Positions 1 to 8,253 of a DNA stretch of 64,000 nt are shown piece by piece. The stretch is from Massilia sp. UMI-21. GTDB taxonomy: Bacteria; Pseudomonadota; Gammaproteobacteria; Burkholderiales; Burkholderiaceae_D. The notes beneath the pieces were generated by a model. That model was not told the DNA's origin. It did not search any database and saw nothing but the letters and a program-made list of their open reading frames with translations. Where the stretch lies: contig CP063848.1 of the NCBI GenBank assembly GCA_015277795.1, positions 4,588,001 through 4,652,000 of the forward strand. The letters are read 5' to 3'. The number at the start of each line of letters is the position of its first letter. Within the stretch, counting starts at the first letter, position 1. The position numbers and the translations under genes were made by a program.

Positions 1-1813
1 CCGGCGTCGGGTCGAGGGTGGCGCCCCAGGCCTGCTCGAAACGGGCGCGCGCGGCCGGGTTGTCCACCCGCTGGTAGTCCGGCAGCATCATCGGGATCAG
101 GCCGGCATCGGATGCGCCCTGCACGTTGTTCTGGCCGCGCAGCGGATGCAGGCCGGTGCCGGGGCGGCCGATCTGGCCGGTCATCAGGCTGAGCGCGATC
201 AGGCAGCGCGCATTGTCGGTGCCGTGCACGTGCTGCGACACGCCCATGCCCCACAGGATCATCGAGCCCCTGGAAGTGGCATACAGGCGCGCCACGTAGC
301 GGATGGTCTCGGCATCGATGCCGCAGATCGGCGCCATCGCTTCCGGGCTGTAGCCGGCGACGTTGTTCGCCAGGTCTTCGTAGCCGATGGTGCGGGCCGC
401 GATGAAGTCGCGGTCGACCAGGCCTTCGCCGACGATCACGTGCATCATGGCGTTGAGCAGCGCGACGTCGGTGTCCGGCTTGAACTGCAGGTAGCGGTGC
501 GCGTGGCGCGCCAGCTCGGAGCGGCGCGGGTCCATCACGATCAGTTTCGCCCCCTCCTTCACCGCGTTCTTGATCCAGGTCGCGGCCACAGGATGGTTGA
601 CGGTCGGGTTGGCGCCGATGACCACGATCACCTCGGCGCGCGTCACGTCCATCAACGGGTTCGACACCGCGCCCGAGCCGATTCCTTCCAGCAGGGCCGC
701 CACCGACGAGGCGTGGCACAGGCGGGTGCAGTGGTCGACATTGTTGGTGCGGAATCCGGTGCGCACCAGCTTCTGGAACAGGTAGGCTTCCTCGTTGCTG
801 CCCTTGGCCGAGCCGAAGCCGGCCAGGGCCGCGCCGCCGTGGGCGTCGCGGATAGCGGCCAGCCTGCCGCCGGCCAGGGCCAGCGCTTCTTCCCAGCTCG
901 CTTCGCGGAACACGTCCAGCACGCGTGACGGGTCCATGCTGAAGTCGCCGCTCTTGGGCATGCCCGCGCGGCGGATCAGCGGCCTGGTGAGCCGGTGCGG
1001 ATGGTGGGCATAGTCGAAGCCGTAGCGGCCCTTGACGCACAGGCGCCCCTGGTTGGCCGGGCCGTCGCGTCCTTCGACGTACAGGATCTTGTTGTCCTTG
1101 ACGTTATAGGTCAGCTGGCAGCCGACCCCGCAATACGGGCAGACCGAATCGACCTGCTGGTCGGGGATGTTCAGCGCCACCCCGCGCGCCGGCATCAGGG
1201 CGCCGGTCGGGCAGGCCTGCACGCACTCGCCGCAGGCCACGCAGGTGGACGCGCCCATCGGGTCGTCCTGGTCGAACACGATCTTGCTGTCCTGGCCGCG
1301 GAAGGCCAGGCCGATCACGTCGTTGACCTGTTCGTCGCGGCAGGCGCGCACGCAGCGCGTGCACTGGATGCAGGCGTCCAGGTTGACGCTGATCGCGGCG
1401 TGCGTCCGGTCCGCCTGCGGCTGGCGACGCGTCGGCGCGAAGCGCGGCTTGCCAACGCCGAGCCTGTCGGCCCACAGGTCGACTTCGTTCTTGCGGGTGT
1501 ATTCGGCCTCGGGCATATCGGCCTGCAACAGTTCCAGCACCATCTTCTGGGCGGCGACGGCGCGCGGGCTGTCGGTCCTGACCCGCATGCCGGCCGAAGG
1601 ATGGCGGCAGCAGGACGGCGCCAGCACGCGCTCGCCATCGATCTCCACCATGCAGGCGCGGCAGTTGCCGGCGGCCTCCATGCCTTCCTGGTAGCACAGG
1701 CGCGGCACGTCGATGCCTTCGCGCTCGGCGACCTCGATCAGGGTCTCGTGCGGCAGCGCGTCGACACTGCGGCCGTTGAGTTCGAACGAAATGCAGGGGA
1801 TCGGAGCGTTCAT
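1..1813 (-). CDS. fdhF: Formate dehydrogenase alpha subunit, NAD-linked type (C-terminus beyond window edge)
   Basis: This is the molybdenum/tungsten catalytic subunit that oxidises formate to CO2 in the cytoplasm and passes electrons to the beta subunit. About 604 residues are visible. In order they show an N-terminal [2Fe-2S] ferredoxin domain (Cys residues in LCYQEGMEAAGNCRACM), two 4Fe-4S clusters near residues 145-205 (CIQCTRCVRAC and CVACGECVQACPTG), the CPYCGVGCQ cluster near 225, and the pterin-binding catalytic stretch VDHCTRLCHASSVAAL near 360, where the first Cys is the expected metal ligand. GRPGTGLHPLRGQNNVQG follows near the window edge. The ATG at 1813 overlaps the stop of the beta-subunit gene by four bases (ATGA), so the two are translationally coupled. 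The family is near 950-990 residues, so roughly a third is missing. The symbol follows common annotation; fdsA or fdh1A would also fit. Confidence 0.93.
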   Translation of the reverse strand, partial: MNAPIPCISFELNGRSVDALPHETLIEVAEREGIDVPRLCYQEGMEAAGNCRACMVEIDGERVLAPSCCRHPSAGMRVRTDSPRAVAAQKMVLELLQADMPEAEYTRKNEVDLWADRLGVGKPRFAPTRRQPQADRTHAAISVNLDACIQCTRCVRACRDEQVNDVIGLAFRGQDSKIVFDQDDPMGASTCVACGECVQACPTGALMPARGVALNIPDQQVDSVCPYCGVGCQLTYNVKDNKILYVEGRDGPANQGRLCVKGRYGFDYAHHPHRLTRPLIRRAGMPKSGDFSMDPSRVLDVFREASWEEALALAGGRLAAIRDAHGGAALAGFGSAKGSNEEAYLFQKLVRTGFRTNNVDHCTRLCHASSVAALLEGIGSGAVSNPLMDVTRAEVIVVIGANPTVNHPVAATWIKNAVKEGAKLIVMDPRRSELARHAHRYLQFKPDTDVALLNAMMHVIVGEGLVDRDFIAARTIGYEDLANNVAGYSPEAMAPICGIDAETIRYVARLYATSRGSMILWGMGVSQHVHGTDNARCLIALSLMTGQIGRPGTGLHPLRGQNNVQGASDAGLIPMMLPDYQRVDNPAARARFEQAWGATLDPTP

Positions 1814-3543
1814 GCTTGCACCGTCCCGTTCAGTTCGTGCGGAAAGTAGGTGATGACGCAGTCGACCGGATTCGGCGCCGCCTGGCCCAGGCCGCAGATC
1901 GAGGCGTCGCGCATCACCTGCGACAGTTCGCCCAGCAGCGCGGTGTCCCAGCGCGGCTGCTCGACCAGCGCGAGCGCCTTGTCGGTGCCGTTGCGGCAGG
2001 GCGTGCACTGGCCGCAGGACTCGTCCTTGAAGAAGGCCAGGGTATTGCGTGCGGCCGCCACCGCGCTGTCCCGGTTCGACAGCACCACCACGGCGGCCGA
2101 GCCGATGAAGCAGCCGTAGGGCTGCAGGGTGTCGAAGTCGAGCGGAATGTCGCCAAGCCTGGCCGGCAGGATCCCGCCCGAGGCGCCGCCCGGCAGGTAG
2201 GCGTAGAAGTCGTGGCCCTCCTGCATGCCGCCGCAGTACTCGATGATGAGTTCCCTGATCGTGATGCCGGCCGGGGCCAGCTTGACGCCCGGTGCGCGCA
2301 CCCGGCCCGAGACCGAGAACGAACGCAGGCCGCGGCGGCCGCGGCGGCCATGGCCGGCGAACCAGTCGGCGCCACGCTCGAGGATGTCGCGCACCCAGTG
2401 CAGCGATTCGAAGTTGTGTTGCAGTGTCGGGCGCCCGAACAGGCCCACTTGCGCCACATAGGGCGGGCGCAGGCGCGGCATGCCGCGCTTGCCTTCGATC
2501 GATTCGATCATGGCCGATTCTTCGCCACAGATATAGGCGCCGGCGCCGCGCCGCAGGTGGATGGCCGGCATGCCCGGCACCGGCGGATCGCGGCGCAGCT
2601 GGTCCAGCTCCGCTTCGAGCATGGCGCGGCAGCCGTGGTATTCGTCGCGCAGGTAGATATAGATGGCCTCGACGCCGACCGCCCAGGCCGCGATCAGCGC
2701 GCCCTCCAGGAAGCGGTGCGGGTCGCGTTCGAGGTAGACCCGGTCCTTGAAGGTGCCCGGCTCGCCTTCGTCGATGTTGATGGCCATCAGGCGCGGGCCG
2801 GGCTCGGCGCGCACGATGCGCCATTTGCGGCCCAGCGGGAAACCGGCGCCGCCCAAACCGCGCAGGCCGGAGGCTTCCAGCGTGCCGATCACGCGTTCCA
2901 CGTCGTGCTGCCCGGCGGCGCAGGCCTGCAGCAGGGCGTAGCCGTTCGATGCGCGGTAGGCCGCGTAATCCAGATAATCCCCGACGGGTTCGCGCGTTGC
3001 GCCGGCGCTGGCCATGGCCAGCACCTCCTCGGCGCGCGCGCGCGGCAGCGCGCGCTGCCCCACCACCGCCACCGGCGCTCCCTCGCAGCGGCCGACGCAG
3101 GGTGCCGCGCGCACCCGCACCGCGCGGCCGAGCAGGGCCGGCAGCTTCGCCAGCAGGTCTTGCGCGCCCGCCATCTCGCAGGACAGGCCCGCGCAGACGC
3201 GCACGGTGAGCGCGGCAGGCGCGGCCTCGCCCTCCTTCACCAGGTCGAAATGGTGGTAGAAGCTGGCGACCTCGTAGACCTCGGCCTGGGCCAGGCGCAT
3301 CTCCTGCGCCAGCGCGGCCAGGTGCTGGCTGCCGAGACAGCCGTGGCGGTCCTGGATCTTGTGCAGGTGCTCGATCAGCAAGTCACGCTGACGCGATTCC
3401 TGGCCCAGCAGCGCCCGGACGTCGGCGAGCGCCTGCGGGTCGACGCGGCGGCCCCTGGGCGCTTCGCGCTTGCGCTGGCGGCTCGCGCCGCCCGTGTCGT
3501 CGAGGCGCGCGGAGGGAATGATCGGGATGATGGGATGATTCAT
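1810..3543 (-). CDS. Formate dehydrogenase beta subunit, fused NuoE-like and NuoF-like
   Basis: This is the diaphorase subunit that takes electrons from the alpha subunit to NAD+. At 577 residues it joins two parts that are often separate genes. Residues about 25-165 form a NuoE/FdsG-like thioredoxin-fold [2Fe-2S] domain (VRVCAGLSCEM and APCVGRCEGAPV supply the Cys ligands). Residues about 180-577 are NuoF/FdsB-like, with the FMN/NADH loop GLGGAGFPLGRKW, INIDEGEPGTFKDR, the GAGAYICGEESA segment, and the C-terminal 4Fe-4S motif ESCGQCTPCRNGT. The two-subunit layout resembles FDH1 of Methylobacterium (family knowledge) rather than the fdsGBA layout of Cupriavidus. The gene is followed directly by the alpha subunit. 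Confidence 0.92.
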   Translation of the reverse strand: MNHPIIPIIPSARLDDTGGASRQRKREAPRGRRVDPQALADVRALLGQESRQRDLLIEHLHKIQDRHGCLGSQHLAALAQEMRLAQAEVYEVASFYHHFDLVKEGEAAPAALTVRVCAGLSCEMAGAQDLLAKLPALLGRAVRVRAAPCVGRCEGAPVAVVGQRALPRARAEEVLAMASAGATREPVGDYLDYAAYRASNGYALLQACAAGQHDVERVIGTLEASGLRGLGGAGFPLGRKWRIVRAEPGPRLMAINIDEGEPGTFKDRVYLERDPHRFLEGALIAAWAVGVEAIYIYLRDEYHGCRAMLEAELDQLRRDPPVPGMPAIHLRRGAGAYICGEESAMIESIEGKRGMPRLRPPYVAQVGLFGRPTLQHNFESLHWVRDILERGADWFAGHGRRGRRGLRSFSVSGRVRAPGVKLAPAGITIRELIIEYCGGMQEGHDFYAYLPGGASGGILPARLGDIPLDFDTLQPYGCFIGSAAVVVLSNRDSAVAAARNTLAFFKDESCGQCTPCRNGTDKALALVEQPRWDTALLGELSQVMRDASICGLGQAAPNPVDCVITYFPHELNGTVQA

Positions 3544-3669
3544 GATGAGTCCCGGTTTGCATCGTTGTGCGATTCTTCAGATGATAGTCGAACGCGCGGC
3601 CGGCGGAGCCGCTCCCCCTGCAAATTAGCCGTTCCGTAACGGCCATGCCGACCGCCGGCCCGTGCCGCT

Positions 3670-3906
3670 TCAGCGCCGGCGCTTCTTCCAGTCGTACTCG
3701 GGCCCGGTGACGTCGACACCGGGATGCCCGACCAGGTCCGGATGCTCGGACGCCATCGTGATGAAGCGCACGCCTTCTCCCTCGCGCTGGCGCTTGCGCA
3801 GTGCTTCCATATGCTGCATCGCCTTCAGCATGTGCGCGGTCTCGAACAGCGCCTCGTGGGGCGTGCACTTGTCGCCTTCGACGATGGTCCAGTACACCAT
3901 ATACAT
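3670..3906 (-). CDS. Small 78-residue protein of unknown function upstream of formate dehydrogenase
   Basis: The ATG at 3906 is chosen over a longer upstream reading because a strong ribosome site (AGGAGGT, 3910-3917) sits just before it. The product begins MYMVYWTIVEGDKC, is soluble, has no signal peptide, is rich in Met, His and Glu in the middle, and ends in a basic KKRRR tail. It is co-directional with the formate dehydrogenase genes, 127 bases upstream of the beta subunit, and could be in the same transcript. I recognise no family, so no function is proposed. Its codon use and clear ribosome site support a real gene. Confidence 0.7.
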   Translation of the reverse strand: MYMVYWTIVEGDKCTPHEALFETAHMLKAMQHMEALRKRQREGEGVRFITMASEHPDLVGHPGVDVTGPEYDWKKRRR

Positions 3907-4064
3907 CCTCACCTCCTGTAGGCAAATTGTCAGTCCTGCGGGCAGCGTGCGGCGCATCGGCCGCCCGGCCTAATGCCAGAAATAAATTCCGTTTAGCAGA
4001 AGTTAGCTCCTGAATCACGGAAGTTTCACGGAAAACGTAGGACTGGTCCTAAATATCCTTTTTA

Positions 4065-4080
4065 TGTGGGCCAGTTCACA
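4065..4080. promoter_or_regulatory. CRP-like site upstream of the GH1-RmlD gene
   Basis: TGTGGGCCAGTTCACA matches the Crp pattern TGTGA-N6-TCACA in nine of ten positions. It is centred about 68 bases upstream of the ATG at 4141 in an otherwise AT-leaning leader. A Crp-type regulator is encoded at 41052. One mismatch and a single copy make this only suggestive. Confidence 0.4.
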
Positions 4081-4140
4081 CAACTCATCCCGCCCGCCAA
4101 TTAGGCTCTACCCTGTCTTCATAAAACAGCGGGTCAGAAC

Positions 4141-6405
4141 ATGAACACCGAGATGGTAAAGCAGCCGGACCACGCCCCCGAGCTCGCACTGTGGGGAGGA
4201 CTCGAATGCACGGTCAACCGTGTGCGCGACAATTATTTCAGCCAGATGGAGCGCAACGGCCATGCGGAACGCCTGCAAGACATCGATCGTTTCGCCTCGC
4301 TGGGCATCAAGGCCGTCCGCTACCCGGTGCTGTGGGAGCGCACCGCCCCCGATGGCATCGAGTCCGCCGACTGGTCATGGTCCGACGAGCGCCTTCCGGC
4401 GCTGCAGGAGCTGGGCGTCACGCCCATCGTCGGCCTGCTGCACCATGGCAGCGGACCACGCGACACCAGCCTGGTCGATCCCGCCTTCCCCGAGAAGCTT
4501 GCCGAGTACGCCGGCGCGGTCGCCCGGCGCTACCCCTGGGTCGAATACTACACCCCCGTCAACGAACCTTTGACCACGGCGCGTTTTTCCGGCCTGGCAG
4601 GCGTCTGGTACCCGCACGGCAGCGACGAATCCACCTTCGTGCGCGCCCTGATCAACGAATGCCGCGCTACCGTGCTGGCGATGCGGGCGATCCGCGCCGT
4701 CAATCCTGACGCCAGGCTGGTGGCGACCGACGACCTGTCGAAGACCTACGGTACGCCCGAAATGGAGGACATCACCACCTTCTTCAATGAGCGCCGCTGG
4801 TTGGGCTGGGACCTGCTGTGCGGTATGGTGGACCACCAGCACGCACTCTGGCATTACCTGCTCGAATCGAACGCGACCGAGGAAGAACTGCTCTGGTTCC
4901 GCGACAACCCCTGCCCGCCCGACATCATCGGCGTCAACTACTACGCCACCAGCGAACGCTGGCTCGACCACCGTCCGGAGCGCTATCCGGAAAACCGCCG
5001 CCATGTGTTCCGCGGCATCGCGCACGCCGACATCGAGACGCCACGCGCGCTGGCCACCCCGACGCCGGGCATCGCCCCGCTGCTCATGGAAACCTGGGAG
5101 CGCTATGGCCTGCCGATCGCCGTCACCGAGGCGCACATCGACGCCAACCGCGAAGACCAGATGCGCTGGCTGCTCGAGATCTGGAACGCGGCGCGCAGCG
5201 CCCGCCAGCAGGGCGCCGACGTGCGCGCCGTGACGGTCTGGGCCCTGCTCGGCTCCTACGACTGGAACTGCCTGGTCACCGAATGCCGCGGCTATTACGA
5301 GCCGGGGCCGTTCGACGTGCGCGGCGGCGAACCGCGCCCGACCGCGCTGGCGGCCCTGATGCGCGAACTGTCCACCGGACGCCCGCTGAGCAATCCGGTG
5401 CTGCAGGGCGAAGGCTGGTGGCGCCGCCCTGGCCGCTTCTTCTGCAAGCCGGTCGCGACCCGCACCGCGGTGGCCGACATCGCGATCCGCAGCCAGTTCA
5501 AGTCGGGCGTGGTGCAGCCGATCCTGATCGCCGGCGCGACCGGCACCCTCGGCTCGGCCTATGCCCGCATCTGCAAGCAGCGCAACCTGGCCTTCCAGGT
5601 CCTGAGCCGCCAGGAAATGGACATCACCGACCCGGCGTCGGTGGAAGCGGCCATCGTGCGCTACAAGCCGTGGGCGATCATCAATGCCGGCGGCTACGTG
5701 CGCGTGGACGATGCCGAGGCCGATGCCGAGCGCTGCATGCGCGAGAACACGCTGGGGCCGACCGTGCTGGCGCTGGCCTGCATCCGCCACCAGCTGCGCT
5801 TCATGAGCTTCTCGAGCGACCTCGTGTTCGACGGCACCAAGGCCGCGCCCTACGTCGAGTCCGACAGCGTCAATCCGCTTGGCGTGTACGGCCGCAGCAA
5901 GGCGCAAGCCGAACAGCGCGTGCTGGACGCCGACCCGCAGGCCCTGGTGATCCGCACCAGCGCCTTCTTCGGCCCCTGGGACCGGCACAACTTCGTCACG
6001 CTGGCGCTCAATGCGCTGGAAGCCGGCCAGCCTTTCCAGGCAGCGGGCGACACCGTGGTCTCGCCCACCTATGTGCCGGACCTGGTCAACGTGTCGCTCG
6101 ACCTGCTGATCGACCGCGAACGCGGCGTGTGGCACCTGACCAATGGCGAAGCGCTCACCTGGGCCGAATTGGCCAGGCGCGCCTGCGATGTCGCGGGGGT
6201 CGACTCCAGCGGCCTGGAAGTGGTGGCGAGCGAAAGCTGCGGCCATGTGGCGCGGCGGCCGGAGTTCAGCGCGCTGTCGAGCGAGCGCGCGCTGATGCTG
6301 CCGTCGCTGGACGATGCGCTGCGGCGTTATGTGGAAGCGATGCAGGACCGCGCGCATGGCCGCGATGCGGAAATGCCGGGGGAAGCGGCGCATTACGCCA
6401 GCTGA
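4141..6405 (+). CDS. Fusion of GH1-type glycosidase domain with RmlD-like sugar-nucleotide reductase
   Basis: The 754-residue protein has two enzyme-like halves. Residues about 15-410 are a family 1 glycoside hydrolase-like TIM barrel: the acid/base Glu lies in TPVNEP (E142) and a nucleophile Glu candidate in AVTEAH (E330), where GH1 usually has TENG. Residues about 459-735 are an extended SDR of the RmlD (dTDP-4-dehydrorhamnose reductase) type, with the nucleotide loop ILIAGATGTLGSAYAR (461-476) and the catalytic pair in YGRSK (Y583, K587). There is no signal peptide, so it is cytoplasmic. The gene stands alone, followed by a repeat element and the convergent msbA operon. The fusion suggests work on a nucleotide-sugar or glycoside in surface polysaccharide metabolism, but the substrate cannot be read from sequence. 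Confidence 0.85.
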   Translation: MNTEMVKQPDHAPELALWGGLECTVNRVRDNYFSQMERNGHAERLQDIDRFASLGIKAVRYPVLWERTAPDGIESADWSWSDERLPALQELGVTPIVGLLHHGSGPRDTSLVDPAFPEKLAEYAGAVARRYPWVEYYTPVNEPLTTARFSGLAGVWYPHGSDESTFVRALINECRATVLAMRAIRAVNPDARLVATDDLSKTYGTPEMEDITTFFNERRWLGWDLLCGMVDHQHALWHYLLESNATEEELLWFRDNPCPPDIIGVNYYATSERWLDHRPERYPENRRHVFRGIAHADIETPRALATPTPGIAPLLMETWERYGLPIAVTEAHIDANREDQMRWLLEIWNAARSARQQGADVRAVTVWALLGSYDWNCLVTECRGYYEPGPFDVRGGEPRPTALAALMRELSTGRPLSNPVLQGEGWWRRPGRFFCKPVATRTAVADIAIRSQFKSGVVQPILIAGATGTLGSAYARICKQRNLAFQVLSRQEMDITDPASVEAAIVRYKPWAIINAGGYVRVDDAEADAERCMRENTLGPTVLALACIRHQLRFMSFSSDLVFDGTKAAPYVESDSVNPLGVYGRSKAQAEQRVLDADPQALVIRTSAFFGPWDRHNFVTLALNALEAGQPFQAAGDTVVSPTYVPDLVNVSLDLLIDRERGVWHLTNGEALTWAELARRACDVAGVDSSGLEVVASESCGHVARRPEFSALSSERALMLPSLDDALRRYVEAMQDRAHGRDAEMPGEAAHYAS

Positions 6406-6412
6406 GTTTTTC

Positions 6413-6519
6413 GTAGGGTGGTCGGCTTGCCGACCGCGCGTTCAAGCAGCCATCAAATGGCCGTAGCGCTTCAGATCGCCGTGGAGTTGAACGCGCGGAC
6501 GGCACAGCCGTCCACCCTA
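6413..6519. repeat. Dispersed inverted-repeat element, single copy
   Basis: A 107-bp element begins GTAGGGTGGTCGGCTTGCC and ends with a near-inverse ending in CCACCCTAA. Inner arms GCGCGTTCAA and TTGAACGCGC are also inverted. It occupies the whole gap between the convergent GH1-RmlD and msbA genes, overlapping the last three bases of msbA. The same arms build the array at 11612-12831 and a second single element at 63116-63223. It could act as a bidirectional terminator or a REP-like mobile hairpin. Confidence 0.75.
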
Positions 6520-8253
6520 AGTTGACGCTTGGTCTTCCGTCGCCACGAACTGCAGGCGGTACAGGTTCGCATACATCCCGTTCGCATCGAGCAGCTCGGC
6601 GTGCGTGCCCTGCTCGACGATGCGGCCGTGTTCCATCACCACGATGCGGTCGGCCCGCTCGATGGTCGACAGGCGGTGCGCGATCACGAAGGTGGTGCGG
6701 CCCGCCATCAGGGTCTCCAGCGCCGCCTGCACCGCGCGTTCGGACTCGTTGTCGAGCGCCGAGGTCGCTTCGTCGAGGATCAGGATCGGCGCATCCTTGT
6801 AGATCGCGCGTGCGATCGCCACGCGCTGGCGCTGGCCGCCCGACAGGCGCATGCCGTTCTCGCCGATGCGGGTGTCGACGCCGTGTTCCAGCTTGGCTAC
6901 CACATCCGTCAAGTGCGCCGCCTTCACCGCCGCCGCCAGGCGCTCGGGGTCGATGCGTTCCGCGCCATAGGCGATGTTGGCCGCCAGCGTGTCGTCGAAC
7001 AGCACCACGTTCTGGCTCACCATCGCCAGCTGCGCGCGCAGGCTGGCCAGCCGGATGTCCTGGTAGGGCACGCCGTCGAGCAGCAGGCGGCCGCCTTCGG
7101 GATCGTAGAAGCGCGTCACCAGGTTCACGAAGGTCGACTTGCCGCCGCCCGAGATGCCTACCAGCGCCACCGTCTGGCCCGGCTGCACGTCCAGGTTCAC
7201 GTCCTGCAAGGCCGGGTTGGCCGCATTCGGATAGCGGAACGTGACGTTCTCGAAGCGCAGCTGCCCCTTGGCGCGGCCCAGCTCGCGGGCGCCGGTATCG
7301 GCTTCGGCCGGCGCGTCGATCAGGCCGAACACGTTTTCGGCCGACGCGATCCCGCGCTGCATCGGGCCGTTCACCTCGGCCAGCGATTTGAGCGGCGTGA
7401 GCAGCATCAGCATGTAGGTGACGAACTGGGTGAACTCGCCCACCGTCATGTCGGCCTGGATCGCCAGCACCACCACCAGCGACAGCGCCATCGCGGTGGC
7501 GATCTGGGTCACCGGGGTGGTGGCCGCGAAGGCCACCGTCATGCGCTGCGAGAAGCCGCGCAGCGCTTCGCTGCGGGCGTGGAAGCGCGCGCGCTCGTAG
7601 CGTTCGCCGGAGAACACGCGGATCACCTGGTGGCCGCGCGTGGCTTCCTCCACCACCTGGGTCATCTCGGCCGTCACGCGCAAGTTGTCGCGGTTCAGGC
7701 GGCGCAGGCGGCCGGTGGTGGTGCGCACGATCACGGCGGTGAGTGGAATCACGACGATCGCCACCAGGGTCAGCTTCCAGTTCAGGTAGAGCAGCGCGCC
7801 GAGCAGGCCGACCACCACCAGGGTGTCGCGCACGCAGGCCACGAACACCGACTGCAGCATGTCGACCACCTGGCGCACCTCGGCCACCACGGTGTTGATG
7901 ATCTTGCCGGTCGACTCTTCGTGGAAGCGCGCCACCGGCAGCTGCAGCACGCGGCCGAACACCATCGCGCGCAGGTCGTTGAGCACGCGGCTGGTGACCC
8001 AGTTGTTCAGGTAGGCGGTCGAGAAGGTACCGATGCCGCGCAGGACGAAGATCGAGACCAGCACTCCGGGAATCCACCACAGGCTGAACGGAACCTTGTC
8101 CTTGAAACCGTAATCGAGCAGGAGCTGCAGTGCCCAGCCGATCAGCGGCTGGGTGGCGGCGGTGAGCGCCATCGAGAGCAGCGCCAGCCATGAGCGCGTC
8201 TGGTAGGGTTTGACGACTGCGAGCAGGCGTTTGACGATGACTTTATTTTCCAC
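6517..8253 (-). CDS. msbA: Lipid A/LPS core flippase, ABC transporter MsbA
   Basis: An inner-membrane ABC exporter half-transporter that flips lipid A-core to the periplasmic face. The N-terminal six-helix membrane domain (residues about 15-310) is followed by an ATPase with Walker A GISGGGKST, signature LSGGQRQR, Walker B ILILDEATS and switch His in IAHRLST. I place the start at GTG 8253 (VENKVIVKR), giving 578 residues, close to the 582 of E. coli MsbA. It overlaps the upstream ligase gene by 11 bases. An ATG at 8292 would add 13 residues inside that gene. The neighbouring O-antigen ligase gene fits an LPS export role. Confidence 0.9.
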   Translation of the reverse strand: MENKVIVKRLLAVVKPYQTRSWLALLSMALTAATQPLIGWALQLLLDYGFKDKVPFSLWWIPGVLVSIFVLRGIGTFSTAYLNNWVTSRVLNDLRAMVFGRVLQLPVARFHEESTGKIINTVVAEVRQVVDMLQSVFVACVRDTLVVVGLLGALLYLNWKLTLVAIVVIPLTAVIVRTTTGRLRRLNRDNLRVTAEMTQVVEEATRGHQVIRVFSGERYERARFHARSEALRGFSQRMTVAFAATTPVTQIATAMALSLVVVLAIQADMTVGEFTQFVTYMLMLLTPLKSLAEVNGPMQRGIASAENVFGLIDAPAEADTGARELGRAKGQLRFENVTFRYPNAANPALQDVNLDVQPGQTVALVGISGGGKSTFVNLVTRFYDPEGGRLLLDGVPYQDIRLASLRAQLAMVSQNVVLFDDTLAANIAYGAERIDPERLAAAVKAAHLTDVVAKLEHGVDTRIGENGMRLSGGQRQRVAIARAIYKDAPILILDEATSALDNESERAVQAALETLMAGRTTFVIAHRLSTIERADRIVVMEHGRIVEQGTHAELLDANGMYANLYRLQFVATEDQAST

